Shown here in pieces: positions 47,523 to 60,532 of a DNA stretch of 64,000 nt. Both the position numbers and the translations under genes were made by a program. Source of the stretch: Ceratodon purpureus (taxonomy: Eukaryota > Streptophyta > Bryopsida > Pseudoditrichales > Ditrichaceae); NCBI GenBank assembly GCA_014871385.1, contig CM026427.1:3588366-3652365 (forward strand), in the 5' to 3' direction. The stretch's first letter is position 1. Each line of letters begins with the position of its first letter. The notes under the pieces are model-generated. The model worked only from the letters and a program-made list of their open reading frames with translations. It searched no databases and was not told the origin of the DNA.

Positions 47523-48181
47523 GTTCAATAAGTTGCAACTGAGTAACGTTACCGTTTCTTCTTCTGTTCAGTGATGACTGCTCCTTTTGGCATAATCCGA
47601 GGTGGTGTCTGCTTAAGGAAGAGTATTATTTTCATGAATGTGCAAATTGCAAATCAGGGCTCATTCGGAGTAAGATTCAGAGCCAGTAGAAACTGTAGAC
47701 TGATTGAATAATGAACTGCAGAAATGGGATGAAGCAATTTATGTAAACTTACTAATCCCACAACAGCACGGGAATGGGGCTCTAGTACACAATTGACTGC
47801 TCAAGTTGAACTGAAATGAAATGGCCAGCTCTAAATGACCAGCACTATTTCTTTACGAATAGAAAAAAATAAAGTAGGCTGCACAATGCCGTAAGTCGAC
47901 TTGCACCACGAGTGATCCTCACTCATCACTGAAACGCACTAATTGTCAGATAATCAAGCCAACTCAAAGTAGAGAAACGGCGAGAGATTACAGAGGACTA
48001 TCATAATTGAGCTGAAGAAGCTCAGAAACTTTGAATGCTAACCCTGTTGCATGACATGTTTGATCACGCGTATGAATCCTCACACTACACTAATAAGTTA
48101 CAGCCACAGAAGAATGTTCTAACCAATCTTGTTTCAATTTAAAAATCAAACTGACTAACTCAAAACCCGATCGGTCACCAG
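47523..48181. other. Shared 3' spacer between the germin-like and subtilase genes
   Basis: AT-rich convergent intergenic DNA. It should hold the 3' UTR of the minus-strand subtilase; nothing else was recognised. Confidence 0.4.
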
Positions 48182-51100
48182 CTACCTGAGCCTCTTGTTA
48201 ACAACCGAGACAGGGATGCGGACCACGTGACCCAATGAGCCAGTGAACGTAATCCTTGCGAAGCTAGAAGCTTGAGATGCCCTTGTAGCCCGCACTGTGA
48301 AGACAATGGCCTGCTTGTTGCGACGCCCGACTCCAATGGTGAACACTGACGGGTTGGCAGTGACAACAAAGTCTCTGGCGTTTGTGATGGTGATGGTGTA
48401 TTTCTCAGCGACAGGGGCAACGTTTGTGACCGTTCTTGGCACAAGCTTGGTTCCCACCAGATTAGCGAAAGTAATGGACGGGATATTAAGGTCAGTTGCC
48501 ATGCCAGCACGCACTGGACAGGCTGTTTTGGTTGAACCCAAAACCTCCCTTGGCGTTGCCTGAGAACATAGGAATTTCACGTAATCGAGGTGACCTGTTG
48601 CAGAACAAACGAGTGTCAGAATCGCACATTGAGAACGAATGAAGATTTTGATGGTTATGAGAAAAGAGTGTTTGAGTTTACCTGCTTCGAAGATGAGCCC
48701 CGGGTTCAAGGCAGCTTGGATGTTGAGCGCTCCACTTCCCATGTCGAACGGAGTGGCAGCTTGCAAGAAGGGGGTGGAATCAGCAGAGGCACCTTGAGCT
48801 TGAAGAGGTCGTCCCTGACGATCTGCGACATCCGCCGTGGTCACCATCGCAGAAGAGAGAGCAGCAGGAGACCATCTCGGATACTTCGCTTTGAGCATCG
48901 CTGCCAAACCAGCAACATGGGGCGTAGCCATACTCGTCCCCGACATCATGGCAAACCGTTGCCCTGCAATTACCGAAAGGTTCACCACCGTCAGCACAAA
49001 TGCCATCAATCAGACGAGCTTTGTCAAAAGATTTTAATTATTCGCATGAACGAGGTGCATACCAGTGAAAGCTGGATTATCGGTACCGATGGGAGTCCAG
49101 GCACCCCAAATTAAGTATCCAGGAGCCATCACATTAGGTTTCAAAATATCTGCTTCATCGAAGTTGAAGTCCTTGACATTTGGCCCTCTTGAAGAGAAGG
49201 AGGCCACTTGCTGAGCAGATCGAGTGTAGGTCATAGTTTGTCCATTGCCAATCTTCGCAGTAGCACCGAATGAGATAATCTTCCCCTTACGATCCTTCTT
49301 CGTGTATCTATTGTAATATGCCAAAAGAGTCTGCATTCCACAGAAACCAGAAGTGTAAGTCCAATGTGCGGATTAGCAAATCTTAAGCTCAAACAGACAG
49401 GGATTGTAATTAAATCTCACTCTGAAATTAGAATTCAGCAGTGTCATGAAGGATGGCAACTTACGTTTGAGCTAGCAGAGCTTGGGAAAATGATGAACGG
49501 CACTGAAAGAGGAATAACCTCATACTTCCCACCAGCGTTATCTGAGTCCACCATCATGGCCACACCAGCTGCGCCCAACGTCTTGACCGTCTTCGCCAAC
49601 TGCTGCATTGTAGCACCGCCGTAAACAAAGTCGAAGGAGAATGTGCAGATGAGAATTTTCCCGCGGACGAGTAGTCTATTGTACAAAGACGCAGCTTGGC
49701 AGCTACTGGGAGTGAGCGCCGGATCGCCTTTCCCGGCCACAGCGTCGTCGGCCAAAATCAAGGGGTAGAGATATGCCCCTTTCGTTGCAGCTGGACAAGA
49801 TAAAAGAATAACATAACCACAATTCAATATTCTTGTAGTCAATACCGGAAATACGTGTTTAGAATATTGAAGAAAGGACAAGACTTACGAGCAAGTCCGG
49901 TTCCTCTGATGACTCCCCGGTTTCCAAGAGTGAGAGTGTTGCGGAAAACGCGATCATCCTGTCCTGCAGCCACCGAGAGCACCCATGGACTGAACGAAGT
50001 CACAGTCTTGGCGAAAGGACCACCGTTTCCGGCCGCTTGGACGACAAGCACGTTGGCCTTGACTGCGTTGAGGAGTGCTACGTCCAGAATGTTCAGGAAT
50101 GTGCTTGTCGCCCCTCCAGGAGGTGCATTTGGCCCAAGAGACAGGCTCAGAATGTCGACTCCATCAGCTACAGCCTAAGAACCAAATAATCAAACCGTAA
50201 ACAGATGATCCATGAAAGCTACGCTTCGACATTGTCATTGCAACAACTTATAATCATCAATATGGATACGGTGGTTCATAGTGAAAATACCTGATTACAT
50301 GCGGCAATCACATCGGGGATGGATCCTCCAATATAACGGTACAAAGCCTTGTAAACAGCAACTCTGGATACCCCAAGTCAAGCGAACAAATCTCAGGACA
50401 TGTGTACAGACTGCTACAATCAAAGCTGCCGAATCACAGAAAGAACTCTCTTACTCGAAAATGACCATCAAATCAACTGGAAACGGAGTACCTCACCTAG
50501 CCCTTGGTGCAACACCACTGGCCAATCCATAGCGAGCGCCATTGAATACCACTGGCACTCCATAGTTTCCAGCTGCAGTAGATGCCGTATGGCTGCCAAA
50601 GAAACGAATACACCATCACTATCGAATACAGAATAAAACCATAAGACTACGCCATGATAAACAAGAGCAAAGCAACAGGTGATCAAAAGTTCACTGGGCC
50701 TTACCTGCCATGGCCGTCACCATCCAACGGCGATGCGAAATGAATAGTCGCGTTAAACGACCCCTCTCGCTTGGCAGCAGCGTTGAAAAACCGAGCTCCA
50801 ATGATCTTCCCATTGCAAGAGCCGCGAGGAAACTCTCTGGCGTAATCGCATGTGCCCCTGAATTTCCGAAGAGGACCATAAGGCTTCTGACCACGAGCTG
50901 CGAAGCTGGGATGCGTGGGGTCAATTCCTGTGTCGACTATTCCAATGACCATGTTCTCTCCAGCGCCTGCAGGTCCACCCGATCTCGCCCACATCCCCTT
51001 TGGCAGTCCAAGGTAATCCGGGGTGTGGACAGTGGATTTGTAGACCTTGTAGCTCTTCTCAACGCGGACAATTTTGGGATGCTCGGAGAGACGCAGAGCC

Positions 51101-51779
51101 TGGGTGAGCATACAAGCAAAAACTAAGTCATCAGAACAGGAGGTAATGGTGATGGATCAATCATGAAATGATTTGTCCAGAATGTCATTGAACTGAATGT
51201 GGAAGGACTAAGATGTGCACACCTCGTCAGCGGTGAGTGGAAGAGCGACTCCATTGACAAGATGCGTGTAGCGGTACGTTTTTTCACAGTCTCCAAATCC
51301 AAAAAAATCGCTGAGAATCGCATCCTGCTCCTTGATCAAATACTCGTTGTACTTTTTAACAAGATCCGAGATGTGCGCCCTGAGAGACTCACAAGAACGA
51401 AGAGATGATTCAATGACAAGTATCTTTGAGGATTTGGGTGCGCAATCAGACAGGAACACAGTGATTCTTGTAATCTCGAGAAGTTCTCATTCTGGAGAAG
51501 TTAGTGCACAAAAAATGCAAACAGAAGGCACCTTTTGTGAGATTTCCTCCATTTCTCTGAAAAGTACTTAGCAGTGCCTCGCAATCCGGTGATTTTTCCA
51601 TTGTAGGTCACAATGGGCATATCTTCGAAGATCACTATGTAAACATCTTTCTTCTGACCATCTGGTGGAGCATTGTATTCTTTGGCTTCACAGCTGAGCA
51701 ACGCCAGCCCCAAGGTCAAAACCAACACCAGCCATGATGTTTGGATTCTCCACCCTCGTCCAAACTCAGGGATTCTCAT
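48182..51779 (-). CDS. Subtilisin-like serine protease, SBT2 type (847 aa, 10 exons)
   Basis: Minus-strand exons: 51532-51779, 51223-51379, 50705-51099, 50497-50592, 50291-50363, 49889-50174, 49465-49790, 49063-49330, 48682-48963, 48182-48594; 2544 nt in phase. A hydrophobic signal segment (SWLVLVLTLGLALL) is followed by an inhibitor-I9 propeptide (KKDVYIVIFEDMP to YRYTHLVNGVAL). The catalytic triad is present: D191 (IGIVDTGIDPTHPSF), H268 (GHGSHTAS) and S627 (GTSMATPHVAG). The oxyanion Asn is in QAAGNGGPF. A protease-associated insert lies between, and an Fn-III-like tail (GTKLVPRTVTNVAPV) ends the protein. FRGTCDYAREFPRGSCNGKI is typical of plant SBT2 members, which are longer than other subtilases. 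It is likely secreted and processes wall or extracellular proteins. The start at 51779 gives MRIPEFGRGW; the frame stays open upstream but a signal peptide fits this Met. Confidence 0.93.
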
Positions 51780-54441
51780 TCTACTGCTCCGACGGAAACA
51801 GGTCGCATGGACTATGTGCGTCCAGAAGTGACGGCCCCTTTCTTTAGATGAGGATTCTGAACCCGCGAAGGCTCTCGTTCCTACTTCCACACGAAGAAGA
51901 CTTTTGATCTTGAAATGCAATTGCCCTGTGTGCCAATAGTAGGGCTTGATCTTACTCCTGTTGCCTGCAGAGACACACAGTTCAGTTCAGAATTCCGCCA
52001 AACCATCCAGACTTTGCTTTCGAAAATGGTGGAATTTCAGAGAAAACAAAGCCTGGCGAGTTTCTAAATTTCTTAGAGGTATACATGTCATGCAGTAACT
52101 CGTGTTGAGCCCATGCTTTGGAAAAACTACTAGTTCATGATACAATGAAATAGGTTTTGATCGATTCTGTAATAGTTTTCGGACGGACGAGCGGATCACG
52201 CCATTGAGATTACTGTAACACGAAAAACCGACGGAGTAGGATTGAAGCTCCCTCTGGAAGTGTGTGTGCATTGATCAAGATTAGTCGAGAATCCCTTCTA
52301 TCTAGGATCACTGCAACAGAACATGACTAAAGCTGCATTGCAAGTGGTATCTCATCGTTCGACACTTCAAACTGCTCCGTGAAATCCTAAACTTGAATGG
52401 CAAGTTACTAAACCTGAACGCCATGGAAGGCTTGTTTCACTGTGCTACATTGCCGTGGATAAGCCATGAACATCGTATTGAAGCTCCTAGGAATGGAGCC
52501 AATGTGTGTGACCATAACCACACTTTGAAGCCAAGATAGATCATTTTTTCTCACAAATCTTCGGTACCGTTGGCCACTCTCAACACCCACGCTCTCCCAA
52601 CTACCGCAACCTGGCGAAAGATATGCCTACAATCAATGCTGAAAGTAATGATTCTACTGAACCATACACTCAATCACCTCAAACATAAAGTATCCCCTTG
52701 CACCTCACGTCGATACCAAACTAGAACGGCGCCATTTCAGACAATGCCACAGTCTCCGACTACGCCTCGTCACTAACTAGTCGAAGACTCCGAATGCCCA
52801 TTCCGATAATCCAAACCTTTTGCGAAACAGAACCACAACAATGTATTCCATCCTGAACGTTATCCCAGTCCGAGGAATCCCAACATCAGTACCAAACCGA
52901 AAGTCATGACCACACTAACCTGCTAGAAAGAAAGGCAACACTCGCACCAGAGCTGCTGCACGTCGACCACTGTTGCATTCAAATCCACTCAGTCGACACA
53001 CCTCCTCGCCGTGTCGGACAACCTCCCCACCTGAATATCACCTGCTGGGACCATGAGCACAGGAGCTCCCTGAAGGCGATGGCGGAGACGAGCTCGCAAG
53101 GACAGCTCCAGTACCACACTGACACCCACCTCGGTACTACCTCGACCAGAGCGCTGAAACTCCCTGCCACCTCCAGTCCACGAACGCAGACCGAGTTTGC
53201 AAAAGCAACTGGCAGTCGCGCAGTGTCATTTGGATGTGGAGTCTAGTGTTGGCTAGCGGCCATCCTTTGCACATGATGACGCCGGCATTCTTGCGGGCCA
53301 TGAACGCTAACTTTTCGGACGCCGCGCCCATGTGCGACATCGCGGATCCCGAATTCCGGTCTTGGTTCGTGCCCTCGCTGTCAGTGACTCGAATCTGATA
53401 TAACTTCAGTTGCCACCTCCGACGAACGCATCCATGCACGGATGCACCCTCTGCCATGAGTCCCATCCCCAGGTGATCTCCCGGAGATGAATGCTCTCAG
53501 ATTTGGTCGAATATCCTCTCCTCAGGAGAATTCCATGTCGAATCATCTCGAGGTTGTTCTATTAATGCTCATGGACATGAGCGTTTTGCTGGCAGGAGGG
53601 AAATCAGCCTTGCTACAGGCTCAGAGTCACATTTTCAAACCTTTTCTCCAAATTAATCAGTTTTTTATTATCCCTTTATTAGCATGTGTTTCCTTTTTTA
53701 AGGATGTGTTCAACTCCCAATTCCCTGACTCAGGTGATGTCGGTTCATCTCACTGAAAGTTTTAATCCATTTTATCTTTTCATTTTGGCACAGCAAACTT
53801 GTGTTTCAACAACCAAATTGTACGAAGGAACATTTTTACATGAATTTCAAGTAATAATGCAGAACTTGTGACTCACGAGTTGTAAATCATGACATGCACA
53901 TGCAGTGACTTCGTTAAAATAATATGATCCTAGGACATTGATCTGTTGTATAAAGTGAATGCTGGAAGATTATTTTCAGGGCAGGCTAAATAAAATAATG
54001 AGAAGAACATATATTCTACCCATTTTATGTTAGGCATGTCCAATTATTTACGTAAGATTTGCTTTTATGATATTAATTATCTTTCATCGCAGAACTTCGA
54101 TGGAGCTTCGCAAGAGGAGAGCTTGCTGCTTTCATGGACGGATTTGGAAGGTCTGATGAAATGAGAAGTTGAAGGACTGAAGCACTTTGGTCTAAATTTG
54201 TGTACAATATGTGTGCAATTTGGGAGTGCTTTTGCAGGTGGTTGGTGGCATTGTTGCTGTGGCATTGTCACGCGGTCATAGGCTGATGTTTAGCATATTG
54301 GCTAAGTGGCTGTGTTTTGTTTTTGCTCACTCAAAGATGTGAAGACCCCGTTTTCCAAATATTTACTGATTGCCGTTATTGGTAGCAAGTGTGTTTTCTA
54401 GATTCTTTCTACAATTGATTATTCCAAATTTGTGTCCACAA
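51780..54441. other. Subtilase promoter side and spacer, no gene supported
   Basis: The left part should contain the minus-strand leader and promoter. Around 52560-53460 the composition is more balanced and some open frames occur on both strands. None has a recognisable domain, and none builds a convincing splice chain. Confidence 0.4.
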
Positions 54442-54480
54442 AAAAAAAAAAAATTAAAAATTAAAAATTAAAAATTACTC
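54442..54480. repeat. A-rich microsatellite
   Basis: An A run followed by repeated AAAAATT units. Low-complexity DNA at the edge of the transposon nest. Confidence 0.6.
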
Positions 54481-54570
54481 ATATTTTCTCAAGAATGAGA
54501 GATTTGGCCGTAAATATAGCATCTTTTTACAAAATTTTAGAACATGTAGAGTTACTCTAAAAATAATTAA

Positions 54571-55492
54571 CCCCTAAAAATCCAGGAAAGCCGAAATGAA
54601 TTTTTTTCCATTTTTGGGCAGCCAAGATGAAGGGGTTAAAATTCATATTTTTGCCTAAGATTTTTACTGGATGCTCCCTATACTGCAAAGTGTATGTGGT
54701 AAACTTTTCAAAGCTAAATTCCAATTTTAAGACCTTCATCTAGAAATTCTAGGTTTCAAGTCCAAAACGGGCAGCTTAAAATTAGGGTTTTTTTTTTTTT
54801 TTTTTTTCTTGAAATATCTTCATAACCATACCACCACTCAAATTCCAAAGAGACCTAAGTCAAAAAATAAACCAATTTTACAAGGGCAGACTCCAAAAAT
54901 TACAAAGACAAGCTTCAAATTTTTGAATTATTTCTTTCAAAATTCGTCAAAATTTGAGATTTTGAAATTTTTCAAAAATAATTTCGTCCAAAAATAAAAG
55001 ATGTATAAAGGCACGTAATCAATGTTTAAATTTTTCTAAAACCAAGTATACGTAACGTCATATATATTTTACAATATCAACGTTTTAAGACCCGCTTCTA
55101 GAAAATAATTTTTATGAAGGTTCTAAAAAAGGAATTAGTCTCTAAAATTTTGCATGGAGGTACCCAACTTGATTACCTATATGGAAAAAAATATGAGCAA
55201 AATGTTTGGGATAATGAAAATCAAGTCCCCATTTTCACCATTTACCCTATGTCATTCGGTTTATACCCAAAAAAACTTTTGCTGCAACTTTGAACATTAT
55301 AATCTCACAAATGGTAAACATCCAAAGGTTGAAAATTTCATCAGTACTTCTAAAAAGGATGAAGTACAAGATCTTACGGTTTGATGTCTGAAAAAAAGAA
55401 AAAAAACTGGTCCAAACCGTCATTCCCACAAAGCGGTCAAAAATGACAGTTTTGGAACTTGGAGCTTCCAAAAACGGCTGGATTTTAAGGGG
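54571..55492. mobile_element. TTAA-flanked element with inverted ends (piggyBac-like), 922 bases
   Basis: The left end is TTAA then CCCCTAAAAATCCAG. The right end, reverse complemented, is TTAA then CCCCTTAAAATCCAG; 14 of 15 bases agree. TTAA lies at 54567-54570 and 55493-55496. TTAA duplication with CCC at the terminus is the piggyBac-superfamily pattern. No transposase was recognised, so it is non-autonomous. A diverged inverted cognate lies near 4906-5767. Confidence 0.5.
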
Positions 55493-56282
55493 TTAAAATT
55501 AGAAAAATCGAGCTTGAGTTTTGAAAAAGAAACTATAGCCGAGCTCTTTGAAAAGGTTTTATTAAAATACTAATTTGACTATGATAATTTGTTATAGGAA
55601 ACATTGACAACACAACATTGTGCTTGCTAAATGAAGCTTGTGCAAAAATTTGTAGGTTGATTATGTAAAGTCTGAGATTTTTTTTAATACCTCTTGTGTC
55701 ATGGCGGCCATTTGGCTACATGACAAAAATCACTATTAATGTACAATGTTTAATCCATTTTTATAAAAATCTATATTCATTCTTTCATTGGTGAATACAA
55801 ATTTTTAGCCATTTATAGGCACAATTATACGTCTCTAATATGTTCCAAAGAACTGCTCAAGTTTTAATTCATTCGAGTTAAGAATAGTTATTCACAAAAA
55901 TAACTGGATTGAAGGTCGACATTCAAAAAATTATGTTCTTAAATGAATTTCAAAATTTTTAATCAATAATTCAATTTAAGAAATGAATATTTTAGTTTAT
56001 TGTAAGGAACAAATCAACAAAAAAGTTGTTTCTTAGTCAATTGCTTAAAAATTTACATGGTTTGTTAAATCCAATAGCGGTTTTAAACCTAAAAAGAAAT
56101 TAAACCAAACCAAATCAAATCAAATAACATAAAAATATATTTCTAATTTTAGCATTTTTTTGATATTGATATTGGCCTATCATTGAATTTTCCAATAACG
56201 ATTTCAAACCAGCCCAAATAGTCCAATGTAATATGCCACATACGACAATTTGAAGTTCGAGTCCGGCATTAGCATAAAGCCC
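55493..56282. other. AT-rich tract between transposon-like elements
   Basis: No gene or element boundary was recognised. Composition is very AT-rich. Confidence 0.4.
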
Positions 56283-56595
56283 CTAGGCCCGATTTGAAAA
56301 AATCAAGCAATTCTATAACTTGTAATTTGTAGAGTTTGGGCTGGAGTACACTAAAGTATACCCATTGAATTATGAGAAGAACCCTTTTTTAGAATCTAGA
56401 ACACTGTAAATGTAGAACATAAAGAATCCTAAAATGACAAATTCAAAGTTCCACAATCTTTTTTTAGACTTTTGGGCCAAGTTTAGTAAGATAAACCCTT
56501 CCCCTAAGACGCGGGACCAATGTCCTACAAGTTGGAATATTCTACTAGGACCCACTTAGGGTTCTCCAAAAGAGTTTGATGGGTATTCTTTAGTG
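56283..56595 (+). repeat. Dispersed repeat B, copy 2, left part
   Basis: This corresponds to 5713-6018 in the same orientation (shared AGAACAcTGT-, GACCAATGTCCTACAA- and TATTCTTTAGTG-like pieces). It is interrupted after TTTAGTG by a TA-flanked element and resumes at 57021. Confidence 0.6.
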
Positions 56596-56597
56596 TA

Positions 56598-57018
56598 AGG
56601 TCGAGCCACCCATTACCAACCAGGAACCCATTGACAACATGTAGGGTATATAGAAATAGTCATGGACTGGACGCATTTCCGATCATGTCTACTCTTTGTG
56701 GATGCTTCAAAATAGGCTTAGGTGGTTCACTCTTAGTGGTTCTTACAATTTGTGTTAAAGAAATTCTGACTTTCTTTGTCCACAATTATATGCATCGGTA
56801 GTGAGTGGTTATGGAGTACTCTAGATATTGGTTGGGGGTTCCAAGCAACTTTTCACTTCAGATAATTATAACTATTAAAATAGTGGGAATAAAATTATGG
56901 GACTTTTTGCATTCAACAAGAACCTTATGTTTACACACATGAAAAATCCTAAACAAATTATATACCTCATTCTCATATGCTAAAATCCTTAAGTGATCGG
57001 TTATAGGTGGCTCGACCT
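56598..57018. mobile_element. TA-flanked MITE (mariner/Tc1-type duplication), 421 bases
   Basis: The left end AGGTCGAGCCACC and right end GGTGGCTCGACCT are perfect inverted copies for 13 bases, with weaker matching inward. TA flanks both sides (56596-56597 and 57019-57020). The other copy of repeat B reads GTGTACC across this position, so it shows the empty site. No coding capacity. Superfamily is inferred from the TA duplication only. Confidence 0.6.
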
Positions 57019-57330
57019 TACCCCTTTGGGCTGGCCTCAATCCAACCCCAATCCGGCCCCAAGTATAAGCTGGCCCTTAGTTTTTTTGAAAGACCTGCTG
57101 TCACCGGTTCACAGGTTTCCAAGCGTGACCTCACTGGAGAAAAGTGGACCAAGTGAGCCAGAATGGCTGGAGGGTACAACAGAGTCCTTCAGTTTCAAAA
57201 AGCACTAAAAGAAATAGGTGGCAGCATGGATACACATGCATTTTTTGAAAAATAATTGATGTTTCCCCCAAACATTTACTGTAATCTAAGTACATATGAC
57301 TTTGCAATGCCATCACTTTGGATCTTTTAA

Positions 57331-58263
57331 CCCTTTAGTGCCCAGCTCGTTCTGGGGGAGAACTGCTTTTTTGCGACCCCAGCGTGATCATCCTTCAATT
57401 GCAAGCGGAGTTTGAGGATTTTTCTGAATCGGAATGTTGGAATCGGTGGCTAACCCAATTAGCTTTTCAATGCATGCCTTAGTTCATATTCAGAGTGGGG
57501 CTATTCGGAGTGGTTGAAATGTATTTGAGCATGTTTAGTGTCCTCAAAATCAAAATACAGTTAGAGTGCTCCCGGGTCATGGAACAAAATTGAGGTGGAA
57601 AGAAATCGTAAAATCCAGAGGCTCTTGGACGGGACTCTCAATAGGTATAGAGATCTTCCAAAAAAAGAATCACATGAAAAATATTTTTTTCGTAATTGTT
57701 ATAGAATTGTTCACGGCCAAGATAGTCACAGGGATACGGTTCAACCAAAACAGTTTATATGCAATTCCAATGACTTCCAAGAGTTGATCACAAGATCGCA
57801 ACGGTCATTGTGAAGTGGAGCACATGTAAATGAAAAGGAACCACCAACTTCAAACTAATACACTGCAGATTTCACCGAAATGGACACAATACAGTCTATG
57901 TTCTACACACTGGGGTCTGGTGGTATATTTCCTTCCAACCTGGTGCACAGCGAACCAACTCCCAACACCTTGCATTTCTTTCCTCGAGTTTGGAAACCGA
58001 AGGGGCTTCTTAGCGCAAGGTGTACGTAGGTGGTTCTTCTTTCCCCTTCCACTCGACTTTTCTTTCATACGGTGACACAATATAATCAGGTATTTGAGGG
58101 GTCTGTGATGATTCGATTCAGAATTTTTTTTTTGTAACTTGTAGATCAGGTTCATGCCCCAATCCGTCCCGGTCTACACTTTTGCAATCGAGAAACAGCC
58201 TGGCTGGAATTTCAATTTTCAATGCCCCAGCGACCAGGAAATGGTCTGCTGGGCACTAAAGGG
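57331..58263. mobile_element. piggyBac-like non-autonomous element, 933 bases
   Basis: Perfect 16-base inverted ends, CCCTTTAGTGCCCAGC, are flanked on both sides by TTAA (57327-57330 and 58264-58267). TTAA target duplication plus a CCCTTT/CCCT terminus is diagnostic of the piggyBac superfamily. Short frames inside (for example 57595-57813) do not show a DDD transposase core I recognise, so the copy is probably mobilised in trans or is a decayed deletion derivative. The perfect ends suggest a fairly recent insertion. Confidence 0.75.
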
Positions 58264-58267
58264 TTAA

Positions 58268-60532
58268 TGAAAGTTGCTTGTCTTCATGAACACAGTAACT
58301 TTCATTTGTTTTGCCTTGAATGTGAAGGTGAGTTGATGTTTAAGACTCTTGTACCTGAGCTGAAAGTGGAGTGGGTTTTTTTTAAGTTAAAGGTTTGTGG
58401 TAGGTGTTTTGGTACTTGAGTAAAAGGATGCTATTTTGGAGTGACTATTTGGGTTGTTGTCGACATTTGAAAAGGTAGATTTGTGTTAATTCTTGGATAG
58501 TGAAGATTTCTTTCATTTGCTACTAGAGGGTAGCAAGTTCATTCATATATCATTCTAAAATAAGAAATAAAAATAGGAAATTTTAAAGATGGAGAAACAA
58601 AAAATATGAGAGATTATGTTAGTGATACTTGTCTATTCTAAAATTATTAGTTGGTCAATGAGGATTCACTAATATTGATAGTGAATAGTAAAAGAATGGT
58701 GTCGTTACAATGGTCTGGTAGTTAAAGGTCTTTAAGACCCAATTATTGGTCCTATTAGTTTCCAACACCTCTAGCGTAGTCTAAGTGTTTGTTTCATGTG
58801 AGAATGGAGGTATTTTGTTGTTTTATGTTTTGGAAGTATAGCTCTACACCTTTGATGTGACAAAATTGGGTGCAATTATATGTGCACAACTTAGCAAATT
58901 GTTTTTTTGTTTTATTTTATTTTATTTAGAAGCTTCAAACCAAAACTATGAATAATAACGAGGAAAGAAAAATAATTGCTTAATGCTTTGAGGCATTATG
59001 ATGTTCTTACATCAACATTCATAATCAATGATCTATGGCTCAACAACCTTTACTATCAAAATCATGGATTATTTTAGAAGAAACAAATATAAAATTATTC
59101 TTCTTTATAGCTTTTCAGTCATACTAGTAGAGTATTTTTCAATTCCTGCATTCGCATGAATTTCACTTTCTAAGTGTTTAAAACATACACATGTGTAGAG
59201 TTCATGTTAGGACTTATTCGAATCTATAAATAGTTGCTAAAAAATTATATTACATAAATCTTTGTTTTGTACATTAATCCTTTAAGTAGCAACTGTCAAG
59301 CATCTTATTTTGTAAAAACCACAAAACCTATACATAATATTTGCATTACACTCACTCCTTACTATTCAACATCATTGATAAGTATTTCTTATTCTCTGGA
59401 ATTATCTTGCAATTACAATTTCCTTCTCACTATATCCATCAAAAATCCATATTATTTTAAAGAATTTGTGAATAAATTTGCCAATCTCTCCCATACTTTC
59501 TCTTCTTCGACGACCTCCTTATACTTTAAGTCGTAGATCCAATTTCAACTCTATTTTTTTTTCCATTCCACATATATTTATAACGAATCTTTGCAATTTA
59601 ACAGATTTGGCAGGATCAAACTGGGGTTAAGCTTCATTCTCCTTTTATACAACTCACAGTGCTTCCACTCCAATCACTGCTCGAGTCAACTTGTGCTCAA
59701 AGCTGCAGGAATGAATTCAATCATTTGAAAACACTCCAAAAGCTGCTCTAACAGCCACTTGTAATTTCGCATGTTGATAGCAATTAACAACTTCTCCAAG
59801 ACAACTCACCAATGTTGATACCAAAAAATGCAACATTGTCTATGCAGAATCAGTTTCACATTAATCAAAACAGATCAAATTGACATTCAACTTTTACATT
59901 CCAGACAATATCTAATGATGCTCCACCCTCGTCACTACCATGGATCACGCCCAGACAGATTCATGGAATGACGAGTGAACATGCCTTTTCCCTTAAAGAT
60001 TGAACTGAAGCGTATGCACAACAGCTTAAGGGTGATAGATTATGAAAAACACGGTCTGATTTACTTCAAGAAGTTTTCAGACCTAGACATGAACTGATAA
60101 GGAGTGACGAAGTCTAGCATGATAGATAACAAACATGTGAACAGTCGAATAGTTTACATTGCAGCACGAAGATTGCCAATCCAAGCAGTATCAAGTTAGC
60201 CAACAATTGATAAATCGACGTATCACTCCATATCCATTCTGAAATTTCCATTCTTGGAGTGATAGTTACATATAGTTTATGCTTGATATCATCTTTCAGA
60301 CTCGGATGATGTCTTTCAGAAACGATGAGACAACCAAATAAGGCAGACATACATGAAATGATGCGGGGGACGACAGCAAGAGTAGTTTTTCAGGAATTTC
60401 ACAATTTATTCATACATGTTAATACAAACAAACCATGGTTCGGCAAAAATCGATTCTCCAGGAATCTCTATTACACAGGGTGCGATGTCCAAAGGCCTTC
60501 GCCCTCGGGGGTGATATCGTCAAATACACAAT
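58268..60532. other. AT-rich spacer and 3' flank of the LHCII gene
   Basis: AT-rich DNA without supported genes. The right end (about 60380-60532) is the 3' UTR side of the minus-strand LHCII gene. Confidence 0.4.

Noticed and set aside
53487-53756. Open frame with a hydrophobic N-terminal segment
   Set aside because: No family resemblance, no splice partner and AT-rich 3' half; chance frame.
57595-57813. Frame inside the piggyBac-like element as a transposase remnant
   Set aside because: No DDD-type catalytic motif or Cys-rich C-terminal region could be recognised.
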